Source: JAYZQT01 sp964412235 (GTDB lineage: Bacteria > Pseudomonadota > Alphaproteobacteria > MPNO01 > UBA830). Taken from it: 64,000 nucleotides of DNA. Below the pieces are notes generated by a model. The model was not told where the DNA came from. It did no database searches and saw nothing but the letters and a program-made list of their open reading frames with translations. This document shows positions 38,031 to 46,641 of this stretch, piece by piece (position 1 is the stretch's first letter; each line of letters begins with the position of its first letter). The DNA lies in NCBI GenBank assembly GCA_964412235.1, contig CAYPNT010000001.1:62001-126000 (forward strand), read 5' to 3'. Made by a program: the position numbers and the translations under genes.

Positions 38031-38970
38031 ATTTTGTACTAATAATGCGTTTGTATATTGGCACCATTATTAGTGGTAATGTGTAGATGGGAAATTGGCC
38101 AACGACAAAATAGACTAGTAGCTCGTAAGGGGCACCTGCTCCTATCGCCGCCAGTACCAATGCAACATTAGTATTTCCTGTTATGAGGGCAATGGTGACG
38201 GCTTCTTGTTTGCCAAGCTTCCAGAAAGCTACGGCTGCAGTAATTTGAAGCAAGATGTTTATACCAAAAGTTGTGATTGTCACAACGGCAGTAAATGCGG
38301 GTTTGGAAACTGCGAAATCGGGCAGGCCGGACATTATCGAGACCGCTACACCGACCATACCAAACACCATAATTCCGTCCATTCGGGAGGCTTGTTTCTC
38401 TATGAAGTTGCGACGTACAAGGCGTCTAGTAACATACGCGATAAAAAAACTGATACCGACAATCCGGCCCAGTCTCCATGTTAGTTCGATTACACTGACA
38501 TCGAGTTCAATCCCAAGAAGCCATAAAGCCATTGGCGGCAGTGTGAACGGGACTAAAGCATAGGATAGTACCGTCACGATTAGAGCTAAAGCAGCATCGA
38601 GCCCAAACAATATACAAAGGGCCGGTGCCGACATAATGGGTGTCGTCAGGGCGTGGAATACCAATCCGGCTCCTATCGGCCCCTCAACACCTATGGCTTC
38701 GGCACCACACCATAAAAATAGGGGTGCCAGAACCATTGAAAAAACAAAGATAACAGCGATTAAAACCGGTCGTCGTATGTATTTTGAGAGTGCACCAGGT
38801 GCTATCCGAACCATCGATAGCGATAAATTTATAACGATCAAAGCTTCTAACCATGGTGCAAGTGCGTTTGCGAGTGGTTGCCAAACAATTCCTGAAAACA
38901 CTCCCGCGGCAAGCATGAAGGTAGCTCTTTTAGCAACCCAATCCAGAGTATTAAGGAGAATCATTGGCAA
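38029..38970 (-). CDS. SBF/BASS-like membrane transporter, second of a tandem pair
   Basis: A 313-residue membrane protein with about ten hydrophobic segments, of the bile-acid:sodium symporter-like (SBF/BART) fold. Duplicated-core motifs are visible as FHALTTPIMSAPALCILFGL and ALITGNTNVALVLAAIG. Members transport organic anions or keto acids with sodium. It overlaps the upstream paralogue (38951-39892) by 20 bases, indicating translational coupling. The exact family (SBF or the related arsenite/AEC groups) and the substrate are uncertain. Confidence 0.7.
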   Translation of the reverse strand: MPMILLNTLDWVAKRATFMLAAGVFSGIVWQPLANALAPWLEALIVINLSLSMVRIAPGALSKYIRRPVLIAVIFVFSMVLAPLFLWCGAEAIGVEGPIGAGLVFHALTTPIMSAPALCILFGLDAALALIVTVLSYALVPFTLPPMALWLLGIELDVSVIELTWRLGRIVGISFFIAYVTRRLVRRNFIEKQASRMDGIMVFGMVGVAVSIMSGLPDFAVSKPAFTAVVTITTFGINILLQITAAVAFWKLGKQEAVTIALITGNTNVALVLAAIGAGAPYELLVYFVVGQFPIYTLPLIMVPIYKRIISTK

Positions 38971-39892
38971 TCAGTCGGCGGTATATGGGGAGCGCGACAA
39001 TGGGTAGAAAGTACATTGGCACTTGGCCCAGTACAAAATAGGCAATAAGTTCTGGCGAGGCCTTATCAGCCAAAACCACCATGACAAGACCCAAATTAGT
39101 ATTGCCTGTCACTAATCCGATCGTAAGTGCCTGTCGTCTGCCCAGTTTTATGAAAATCAAGGTGCCTAATATCTGCATGAAAATGTTGGCAAGAAAGGCC
39201 GCGACCAGGGTGAGAATAACATAATCCATTCGCGCTTCGGCAAAGCTCGCTATTCCATCCATTATGCCGAGGCAGAAAATGACAATAAAGATGACACCAA
39301 ACCCATCAATTGCCCGTGCATTTCGAATAAGTGTTTGATTGCTGATGAACCAGCGTCGTATGGAAAAGGCTAAAAGCGCCGGAATGGCGACCGTTGCGAA
39401 TAATCGAGCAAACATTTCCAATGTAGAAACGCCTAGGTCAAAGCCAATCAGCCAAACGGATAATGCTGGGAGCGTGATTGGAACAACAGTATACGTTGAA
39501 ACCATCGCGGCAACGGCGAGCGAAGCGTCGAGTTCTAAGATTAAAGCAATTGCTATTGCTGAACTTATCATTGGGGCTGCGGCCATTAGCACCAGACCCT
39601 GTTCCAATCCGGGAGGGACTTGAATCGGCATTATAATGACCCACATAAAAATAGGCGCCGCAATGAGATTTATGAGCACAATCGCGGTTATGACAAGGGG
39701 TCGTTTAACATAGGAACGGAGGCGCTCAATATCCAGCCGTATCATGGCCACGGTAAGTAGGATGACCATAGAATAAAGGATGAACGGTCGAAAAAACTCA
39801 GCGAGCGATTGAGCAAAGTAACCAACAACCAGCGCACCAGCCATTAACCAGGTGGCTGAGCGGGTTATGCATTCAAAAATTTGACGTATCAA
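38951..39892 (-). CDS. SBF/BASS-like membrane transporter, first of a tandem pair
   Basis: 313 residues, the same length as the next gene and clearly paralogous: LMAAAPMISSAIAIALILELDASLAVAA corresponds to the first core motif and GLVTGNTNLGLVMVVLA to the second. About ten hydrophobic segments are present. It overlaps the stop region of the cupin gene at 39873 by 20 bases and the next carrier by 20 bases, so cupin and both carriers form one coupled unit. The carriers could form a two-component transporter. Confidence 0.7.
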   Translation of the reverse strand: MIRQIFECITRSATWLMAGALVVGYFAQSLAEFFRPFILYSMVILLTVAMIRLDIERLRSYVKRPLVITAIVLINLIAAPIFMWVIIMPIQVPPGLEQGLVLMAAAPMISSAIAIALILELDASLAVAAMVSTYTVVPITLPALSVWLIGFDLGVSTLEMFARLFATVAIPALLAFSIRRWFISNQTLIRNARAIDGFGVIFIVIFCLGIMDGIASFAEARMDYVILTLVAAFLANIFMQILGTLIFIKLGRRQALTIGLVTGNTNLGLVMVVLADKASPELIAYFVLGQVPMYFLPIVALPIYRRLIANDSP

Positions 39893-40367
39893 AAGGGGTG
39901 CCGTCCAGTTTTGTAAAGATTCTGGTTCCGTCAGGTGCCTTGATCATTAACATGTCATTATCTGGGTAGCACACGTTTTCACCTGCTGATCGGTTACCGA
40001 CCTCAAGGTAGCGAACCGTTGCGGCTGTCCGATTTTCCAATCGATGAGCATCGCTCGCTCCCGCCGGAAAGCAGGCGCAGATGCCTGGTTCTAGGGATTG
40101 TTCGCCGGTATCGGTAACTAATGTCGGTCTACCCTCAGTGATGTATATGAATTCATCTTCCTCAGAATGCCAATGTCTTAATGCAGATACAGCACCCGGA
40201 CTTAGCTCTGTGAGATTTACACCAAACTTGGTTAGACCGTTTGTATCACCCAAAACACGTCTAAGCCGACCAGTTAGTACCGTGTCGTAGGGCGGCGGAT
40301 AGGGATTCCGCTCCTCGGTCGGGACTTGCATGGGATCAAAAGCAGAAGATTTTGTTAAAGAAGACAT
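39873..40367 (-). CDS. Cupin domain-containing protein
   Basis: 164 residues. The cupin core shows LRHWHSEEDEFIYITEG (metal-binding His, His, Glu) and, after PGICACFPAGASDAHRL, the final histidine. It has a proline-rich N-terminal stretch (ERNPYPPPYD) seen in cupins linked to small-molecule catabolism. It is encoded between UbiD (10 bases upstream) and the two SBF-like carriers, so it probably handles the same substrate. Isomerase, dioxygenase and binding roles are all possible. Confidence 0.8.
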   Translation of the reverse strand: MSSLTKSSAFDPMQVPTEERNPYPPPYDTVLTGRLRRVLGDTNGLTKFGVNLTELSPGAVSALRHWHSEEDEFIYITEGRPTLVTDTGEQSLEPGICACFPAGASDAHRLENRTAATVRYLEVGNRSAGENVCYPDNDMLMIKAPDGTRIFTKLDGTPFDTSNF

Positions 40368-40377
40368 GAAAACTCCA

Positions 40378-41781
40378 TTAATCGGGAAGAAAGTCTGAAA
40401 GGTCTATGTTGTTTAAATTTTTGGGCATCGCCATTGCAAAACTCGCGCGTGCATCGGGGTCAGTTATTGCCGGTTTTGTGGCGTCAATGAGGATTTTAGT
40501 TCCGATCCGGTGCATCGCGCTTTGTCCCGGGACAATATCGGAAACGTTATCAAGAGACCAAGTTCGGGTGTTCGGTATTTTTATAACGTCACGATCAGCG
40601 TGAACTCTTGTGGTTATTGACCAAAAGATTTGCCGGATATCAGATGCATCAATATCTTCGTCGACAGCAATCGCTAATTTTGGATGGAGTTGGGGCCCCG
40701 ATAAGGTCGCTAATAATGCCGTCTTTGCTTGACCCTCTACACGTGGTCGCAATTTTATTATGACCGCCATCATCCCGGCTATTCCCAAGCACCTAAGGTC
40801 TAACAGATCTAGGCCGCCCTCGATATTTTTTAGATGATCCCACAATAACATGTCTATAGCGGTAGCGACGAGTGCCTGCGTATCGGTCATCGGTGCTCCG
40901 CATTGCATCGCGTAAAAGATCGGTTTTTTTCTCCGTGTAACTACATTTACGTCGAGGTATTGTGTGAAGCCCTCCATAGCATATCCTCCAGAACCCTCTC
41001 CAAACGGACCCTCAGGGGTCAATGCGTCAGGTGGTATTTGACCCTCGAGTATTACTTCCGCCTCGGCGGGTACCTCGATATCGATGGTTTCACATTTAAC
41101 CAACCGGACCGGTTCGCCTATGAGGGCACCGGCGATGGTTAACTCGTCAACACCATAAGGCGCGGTGTATGATGACGAAAAATAAATTGCAGGATGGGCG
41201 CCGATAACCATTGCTACGGGCATAGGTTGGTTTCGCTCTTGGTACTTTTGATAAATACGGAGGGCCTGTCGAGGGCAAATTAGGTAGCCAGTCCGATTTT
41301 TGCCCATGATCTGTTGGCGATGAATTGACATATTACGAATGCCCGTATCTGGGTCTTTGATAATGGCCATGCCCGAAGCAATAAATGGCCCGGGATCGAG
41401 TTCGGATGTCCACGCGGCCGGGAGTTTTGTGAGGTCAACCCCATCTCCCTGGTAAATTATCTCCTTTACCGGGGCTTCCGTTTTATTCACCATAACGGGC
41501 TCAATCGGTTCTTTAACCCTTTGGTTAAACGTCTCTATTACCTCGCCATCATCAACCCCCAAGCCAATTCCCCATTTTCGTCGGTCCGTAATAATTTGAT
41601 TACAAACCTGCCAACCCGGAAACCCCGTAAGATTATCAAATAGCGATGCCTTACCCAGGCGGTCGTATGTTTTCCAACCGATTGCGGTGAGGTTTTGCAG
41701 TGGATCAACTTTTTTCCGAAAGCGAACAAGCTCGCCCTGTTGTTCTAAATTTGCTAGATATCCTCGGATCGATTGATCCAT
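40378..41781 (-). CDS. UbiD-family (de)carboxylase
   Basis: A 467-residue enzyme from the ATG at 41781 (the frame opens to 41853, but MDQSIRGYLANLEQ is the usual N-terminus). UbiD enzymes use prenylated FMN to add or remove CO2 on aromatic and unsaturated acids. The catalytic acid region PEGPFGEGSGGYA carries the conserved glutamates, and upstream SIHRQQIMGKNRTG carries the conserved arginine for prFMN and substrate. No UbiX (prenyltransferase) gene is nearby, so it must use one encoded elsewhere. It stands upstream of a cupin and two carriers, next to the AA_synth gene and TRAP genes. The substrate is probably an aromatic or heteroaromatic acid. Confidence 0.9.
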   Translation of the reverse strand: MDQSIRGYLANLEQQGELVRFRKKVDPLQNLTAIGWKTYDRLGKASLFDNLTGFPGWQVCNQIITDRRKWGIGLGVDDGEVIETFNQRVKEPIEPVMVNKTEAPVKEIIYQGDGVDLTKLPAAWTSELDPGPFIASGMAIIKDPDTGIRNMSIHRQQIMGKNRTGYLICPRQALRIYQKYQERNQPMPVAMVIGAHPAIYFSSSYTAPYGVDELTIAGALIGEPVRLVKCETIDIEVPAEAEVILEGQIPPDALTPEGPFGEGSGGYAMEGFTQYLDVNVVTRRKKPIFYAMQCGAPMTDTQALVATAIDMLLWDHLKNIEGGLDLLDLRCLGIAGMMAVIIKLRPRVEGQAKTALLATLSGPQLHPKLAIAVDEDIDASDIRQIFWSITTRVHADRDVIKIPNTRTWSLDNVSDIVPGQSAMHRIGTKILIDATKPAITDPDARASFAMAMPKNLNNIDLSDFLPD

Positions 41782-41884
41782 AATCTTTCTATCCTCTGCT
41801 CGTATTCGTTTTTGAAATCTGCACCGATATGGGCAGGCGAGATGATGGCACAATTCGGTCGCTTAGACCATTAGGGAACACGGA

Positions 41885-42469
41885 ATGGCATCTATTAAAA
41901 TTAGAAAAATCGTTACTATTGTAGAGGAAACACGTTCAGAAATTGGTAAGAAGGTCAATCCACCTACGCGTCAGTGCGCCGCTGTTGCGGTGATCGCGAA
42001 TCCGTATGCGGGGTGTTACTCAAGGGACCTCGCCGATCTTGAAATGGCCGGCAAAGAACTTGGAGAAATACTTGGTCGGCGGGCTATGGCTGCACTCGGC
42101 GTGACTGCTGAGGAGGTGCACAGTTTTGGGAAGGCGGCGATTGTCGGGGAAAACGGTGAGAAGGAACATGCAGCTGCCTGTATGCATCCAACAATGGGGA
42201 AGCCCCTTCGCGCCCTTGTCGGTCCAGCACCGTCAATTATTCCATCGGCAAAAAAAATTGGGGGGCCGGGTACTACCATAGACTGCCCGCTTCATCACAA
42301 GGAAGATATCTGGACCTTTTCACATTTTGATGCGATGGAGGTCTCGTTGCCCGATGCACCACGAGGCGATGAGATCGTGGTCATTATTACAATCACCGAT
42401 TCGGGACGTCCTCTGCATCGGGTAGGAGAAAACGTCTCATCAGCGGACGTAATGGCGAGCCAAGATTAG
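41885..42469 (+). CDS. Amino acid synthesis (AA_synth, formerly DUF1185) family protein
   Basis: 194 residues of the AA_synth family, known from crystal structures but with no proven reaction. Characteristic stretches are KIVTIVEETRSEIGKKV, AVAVIANPYAG, HAAACMHPTMGKPLR, ALVGPAPSIIPS and DCPLHHKEDIW. The family is often found beside UbiD-type or oxidoreductase genes, suggesting a role in catabolism of a nitrogenous or aromatic compound; this is inference. It is divergent from ubiD over about 100 bases and convergent with the cupin at 42582. Confidence 0.85.
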   Translation: MASIKIRKIVTIVEETRSEIGKKVNPPTRQCAAVAVIANPYAGCYSRDLADLEMAGKELGEILGRRAMAALGVTAEEVHSFGKAAIVGENGEKEHAAACMHPTMGKPLRALVGPAPSIIPSAKKIGGPGTTIDCPLHHKEDIWTFSHFDAMEVSLPDAPRGDEIVVIITITDSGRPLHRVGENVSSADVMASQD

Positions 42470-42581
42470 CTCGTTAAGTAAGACCACAGAACAACTTTTC
42501 CTGTTAGAAACCGGGAGAGTTACGAGATGATAGCAGTGTAGTCTGCGTTCTTCTGTTTGGTCGACCTGTAATCTGTTAACC

Positions 42582-42941
42582 CTATGGATCTTTAATTTCG
42601 ACAATACGGTTAGGCGAGGTGTGAACACCGTATGTTACCAGGGGGATTGTGCCCGTGACCCGGAAGCCATGCGAGGTGTTGGGCGGTATTATCATGGTCA
42701 TGCCAACGCTGATCTCTGTTGGATCAACGTCGCCTTCGATCCAGGCCTCTCCTGAGCCAGCCAAAACAGTAATTACCTCCACGTAAGGGTGTGCGTGGGT
42801 CGGGGTTTTATAACCAGGCGGGGAGGTTTGTATGCCACAACGTACGGGGGTAGAGCCAGCGTCGTCGCCAACAAGTGTTTTATAAGTGGCTCCACCGGGA
42901 AAATCCTCAGTGGCAATCGAATCATGTTTTATAATCTGCAT
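42582..42941 (-). CDS. Small cupin protein
   Basis: 119 residues, a single cupin barrel. Motif 1 is PGYKTPTHAHPYVEVITVLAGSG with two histidines and a glutamate as metal ligands, and motif 2 contains IPPNTSHGFRV with the last histidine. It follows the TRAP permease gene by 11 bases on the same strand, so it is the third gene of the TAXI-TRAP unit. It might help in sensing or converting the transported acid. Confidence 0.8.
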   Translation of the reverse strand: MQIIKHDSIATEDFPGGATYKTLVGDDAGSTPVRCGIQTSPPGYKTPTHAHPYVEVITVLAGSGEAWIEGDVDPTEISVGMTMIIPPNTSHGFRVTGTIPLVTYGVHTSPNRIVEIKDP

Positions 42942-42952
42942 TACGTTTTAAC

Positions 42953-44842
42953 TTAGTCAGAGCTCAAATTTTCCGGCGGTCGCACTCTTTTAGTGACAAA
43001 CCAAACTAAGCTTATCCCTAAAGCCGCTATAAGTATTACCGCCGGGTTTTCCGCTCCAAGCCAAATGGTTGAAGATCCGACAATTAAACAAGCTACGTAC
43101 ATTCCGGCCGCTGATATCCAACCAAGCATATTTGCGCTCCCGAGAGCCGTAACAGAGTGAGCCAATAAAAAGCCAGCGGAAATGGCGGTTATTAACACAT
43201 AAATAATAGCGAGCGTTGTCCCCTCGAGGATAAGCGCAGGATTGAAGGCCCATAAGTAGGGCAAAAGGTAGGCCGTGGCAGCAAGTTGGACACCGATAAA
43301 ACCGGTTTTCCACATATCTGCACCTGCCATCTCTGCGGCAACCATCGACGCAATAGCGACCGGTGGTGTTAGCATGCTGATAAGCCCAAAATAGAATAGA
43401 AAAAGGTGTGCGCCCATCGGGATAAGCCCCATCTTGATAAGTGCGGGTCCTATCACTGAGACAAGAACAATGTACACAGTCGCTGTCGGCATACCCATAC
43501 CCAGGATGATGCATATTAACGATGTCAGCAATAACATCACAAAAACACCATAAGCGTTTCCGAGACTTGTGAGGATAATGCTTAGTTGAAAGGCAAGGCC
43601 GGTGGAGTTCATGACCCCTAAGATTATTCCCGCAGCGCCTGCAATTAGAATGAGTGGAACTAATATCTCGCCGCTTCCAAATATAAAACTCTTCCAATGC
43701 TCTAAAGTAGGCAGTCTTCGATCGCGAACAATCATAAGCACGATTAGACTGGCGGCGGCATAAAGCGCGGCAACACCTGGCGGATAACCCATCCAAAAAA
43801 GGAAATAAATTAAGATGACAATTGGCAGGATAAAGATCCAACCAACTTTTAGAACATCTAGAACGATCGGTAGGTCTGCTTTCGGCAGCCCTCGAATATT
43901 GAACCTGCGAGCGACGGCATCGACCTGAAGAAAAAGAACTAAAAAGTACAATAACGCTGGCATCGCTGCTGCAATGACCACTTCTTGGTAGGCAACCTCC
44001 AAAAATTCCGCGATTATGAAGGCTGTTGCCCCCATTACTGGCGGTGCAATCTGGCCCCCATTCGATGCAACAGCTTCTATAGCGCCGGCATACTGTGGTT
44101 TGAAACCCGTTTTCTTCATGAGGGGGATCGTAACAATACCGGTAGACATAATATTTCCTACCGTGGAACCCGAAATTGTGCCGAAGGCACTAGAAGCAAC
44201 TACCGCCACTTTAGCCGGACCACCCCTCCGGTGTCCCATCCACCCCATGGCTAGATCCGTTAAAAATGCGGTGCCGCCGCTTACTTCCATCAACTTTCCA
44301 AAAATTATGAAGGCTAATACCAAATTTAGGACGACCTGCAAGACTAGGCCCGGTACACCATTATTGTCGGCGTAAAAATATGTAATTGTCTTAGTTGGCG
44401 GAAAGATCGCAGCTTCTAGCGCACCCGGCATGTAATCGCCAAAAAACGCGTATAAAATTAATACCCACACTAAACCAGCGATGATCTTTCCCGCTGCCTT
44501 CCGGAGTCCTTCCATCATAAGAATTAACGCACAAGCGCCTGGTATCCATTTGTCGGGGGTCCGTTCGTGGGCTGTTACAATCCAATCCTCAAAATTATAT
44601 GCCATCCAAAACCAAGAACAAAATGCGACTAGCGAAAGTAGCAGTTCAAGTAATCCGGGTTTTTTTAAATAAGGGTATCTGATAAAGGCACATGCGCACG
44701 CAAGGCCTAGTACTACAGCGATGACCTGTTGGAATGTTAAAGCAACGCCGAAGTAATCGGTAACGTGTAAAATCCAGCCAATACCAATAATTGGGATGGC
44801 TGCTAGACAGCTACGCAGGAACAGGCCGGTGAATTTGTCCAT
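42953..44842 (-). CDS. TRAP transporter fused permease subunit (DctQM-type, TAXI class)
   Basis: 629 residues with many hydrophobic segments (about 15-17). The N-terminal part corresponds to the small DctQ-like four-helix domain, and the rest to the large DctM permease (GMGMPTATVYIVLVSVIGPAL, GHLFLFYFG-like region, GAIEAVASNGGQIAPPVMGATAFIIAEF). Fused permeases pair with TAXI-type binding proteins and take up organic acids using the sodium gradient. The binding protein gene lies 36 bases upstream. The membrane topology is inferred, not modelled. Confidence 0.92.
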   Translation of the reverse strand: MDKFTGLFLRSCLAAIPIIGIGWILHVTDYFGVALTFQQVIAVVLGLACACAFIRYPYLKKPGLLELLLSLVAFCSWFWMAYNFEDWIVTAHERTPDKWIPGACALILMMEGLRKAAGKIIAGLVWVLILYAFFGDYMPGALEAAIFPPTKTITYFYADNNGVPGLVLQVVLNLVLAFIIFGKLMEVSGGTAFLTDLAMGWMGHRRGGPAKVAVVASSAFGTISGSTVGNIMSTGIVTIPLMKKTGFKPQYAGAIEAVASNGGQIAPPVMGATAFIIAEFLEVAYQEVVIAAAMPALLYFLVLFLQVDAVARRFNIRGLPKADLPIVLDVLKVGWIFILPIVILIYFLFWMGYPPGVAALYAAASLIVLMIVRDRRLPTLEHWKSFIFGSGEILVPLILIAGAAGIILGVMNSTGLAFQLSIILTSLGNAYGVFVMLLLTSLICIILGMGMPTATVYIVLVSVIGPALIKMGLIPMGAHLFLFYFGLISMLTPPVAIASMVAAEMAGADMWKTGFIGVQLAATAYLLPYLWAFNPALILEGTTLAIIYVLITAISAGFLLAHSVTALGSANMLGWISAAGMYVACLIVGSSTIWLGAENPAVILIAALGISLVWFVTKRVRPPENLSSD

Positions 44843-44878
44843 CGGTTCTGTCCCTGCGTTACCTTAAAAACAGTCTGT

Positions 44879-45886
44879 CTATTTTAATAAAGACGCATCG
44901 TTTTTGGCGTTCGCGGCAGTATAAATGCCCACTTCTTTGTAGTATTTTGCGGCGCCTGGATGATAAGGAATCGGGTTATTGGAGGGCGCAATGTGCTTGG
45001 TCCCTCGCAGTGGCGGATAATCCTTTTGCATTTGTTTCCAATTATCGTAGGCCGCTTTCGCCATGCGATAGGCATCTTCATTTGATACCTGCGAACCTGC
45101 GTTAAGATAGGAGTCAAAGGCCGCAATTGTGATATTACCCTTCACGAAGGGTTTCTTTTTGCTATTAGACTGTTTCACCGTGTAAAGGCCTGCCATGCCT
45201 TTCCAGAGAAATTCATCAGTGCCTTTGGGTCCGATTGGAATAATCCGCAGTCCACCTGGGACAGTAGCATGTGCCTTACGAAGCGCCGGCATTGCTGTAG
45301 CGACTGGAGCCGCATCCACACGCCCCTGAACGACCATACCAATACTTGCAACCACGCCGCCGGATTCTACGGCTGTGATATCATTTAATGTAAGCCCCGC
45401 GGAACTGAGCACAACTTTATTACATTGGGCCAAAGACACGTTTGTCTTATATTTGACGACAACGCGTTTTCCTTTGAAGTCCTCCATCTTTTTGATGCCG
45501 GAACTTTCTTTAACCATATAAGCGTACGGCAAAATCCAAACACGAGCGATTGCTCGCACCTTCTTTGTCGCTTTTTTGTAGGGTGCGACGGCACTCCACG
45601 CCATTCCCGAATCAAGAGAAGAATTTACGCCAAGCGTAATTTCGCCGACCTCCATCAGTGGCAGATATACTGAAGAACCTGCATGCGGTTGCGCGTTAGC
45701 CCGTATACCCATTTGTTCTTGGAAAAGTTTGGCAAAACCGCTAGCGAGCAGAAAATACACAGATCCTTGCGGGTTACTCCCGATGGTTATGCGTTTTAGT
45801 TTTGCATTTACGGTGCCCGTTCCCATGGAGAATGCGGCGACCGCAGCAGTAAAAACGGCTGCTTTTAATGCTTTATTTTTCATCAT
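44879..45886 (-). CDS. TAXI-family TRAP transporter solute-binding protein
   Basis: 335 residues with a secretory signal peptide (KNKALKAAVFTAAVAAFSMGTGTVNA, cut probably after residue 28 or so), so it is periplasmic. The TAXI pattern ITIGSNPQGSVYFLLASGFAKLF is present at the start of the mature protein. It captures an organic acid and delivers it to the fused permease. Ligands of TAXI proteins are mostly unknown; the neighbouring UbiD suggests an aromatic or related carboxylate. It is the first gene of the unit TAXI-permease-cupin on the minus strand. Confidence 0.93.
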   Translation of the reverse strand: MMKNKALKAAVFTAAVAAFSMGTGTVNAKLKRITIGSNPQGSVYFLLASGFAKLFQEQMGIRANAQPHAGSSVYLPLMEVGEITLGVNSSLDSGMAWSAVAPYKKATKKVRAIARVWILPYAYMVKESSGIKKMEDFKGKRVVVKYKTNVSLAQCNKVVLSSAGLTLNDITAVESGGVVASIGMVVQGRVDAAPVATAMPALRKAHATVPGGLRIIPIGPKGTDEFLWKGMAGLYTVKQSNSKKKPFVKGNITIAAFDSYLNAGSQVSNEDAYRMAKAAYDNWKQMQKDYPPLRGTKHIAPSNNPIPYHPGAAKYYKEVGIYTAANAKNDASLLK

Positions 45887-46064
45887 TTACTCCCTCAGCA
45901 AAGTGTTGATCATTTTTGATTAAACTATTCTCAAAACGTTAGCACATGGAGTTCGGGTCGTTAAGACGGGTTTATTTAAAAGTTGTTCTTATCATTACGC
46001 AAAAATTTAGGGTAGGCAGGCGGTGAAATACACCGCAGGTGGAATTTATGAAATGTACTCAGCT

Positions 46065-46517
46065 TCAACAATCGGGATTAGCAAGCACTGTGAGAATGTC
46101 CATTGCTTGCGCGCGGTCGGAGGTGTTTAGGGGTGCGAGGATTTTTTCCTGAGCACGTTCTGTTGCCTCAAACGCGTTCTCCAAAATAGTCTGTCCGTTG
46201 CGCGTCAGAAAAAGAGCGTTCGCTCTGCGGTCTTTCTTTCTGCGGGATTTAGAAATCATATTGCGTTTAATCATGACCCGAAGTACCTCAGTTAGGGTGC
46301 TGCGGTCGATACCGCTCGCCTCCACCAAAGTGGTTTGGCTCATACCCGGATTTTGATAAACGTTTATAAGGACAGCAAACTGTCTGGGGTTTGGACCGTT
46401 TTCGCCTACTTCTTCAGTGAAAAGGTCAACCGCTCTCTGCTGACACCGTCGTATCAAATGCCCAGGAGCATCTCTGAGGGAGTACGAGTGTAATTTTCTG
46501 TCCATAGGGTGTGTCAT
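46065..46517 (-). CDS. MarR-family transcriptional regulator
   Basis: 150 residues with a winged-helix core: PRQFAVLINVYQNPGMSQ, TTLVEASGIDRSTLTEVLRVMIKRNMI (recognition helix) and the wing SRRKKDRRANALFLTRNG. It diverges from the flavin-dependent oxidoreductase gene at 46642 across 124 bases and lies upstream of the TAXI-TRAP unit's own start region; either could be the target. The ligand is unknown, but MarR members in such clusters often sense aromatic acids or their CoA esters. Confidence 0.87.
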   Translation of the reverse strand: MTHPMDRKLHSYSLRDAPGHLIRRCQQRAVDLFTEEVGENGPNPRQFAVLINVYQNPGMSQTTLVEASGIDRSTLTEVLRVMIKRNMISKSRRKKDRRANALFLTRNGQTILENAFEATERAQEKILAPLNTSDRAQAMDILTVLANPDC

Positions 46518-46641
46518 GCTATTCTATTGGTCCTGCGAACATACTTATATATCAGATGAAATAATGATAGTCTGTACACGGAATATATTTAGGAGTAACA
46601 TCGTTTATTAAATACTTCGGCTTTTAATTTGGGAGATAAAA

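Noticed and set aside
42990..43841. A 283-codon minus-strand frame inside the TRAP permease gene
   Set aside because: It is a shadow frame of the clear permease on the same strand, cysteine- and arginine-rich in the way of out-of-frame translation.
46020..46036. Short hairpin GCGGTG-AAATA-CACCGC near the MarR gene end
   Set aside because: A 6-bp stem without a T tract directly after it; too weak to call a terminator.
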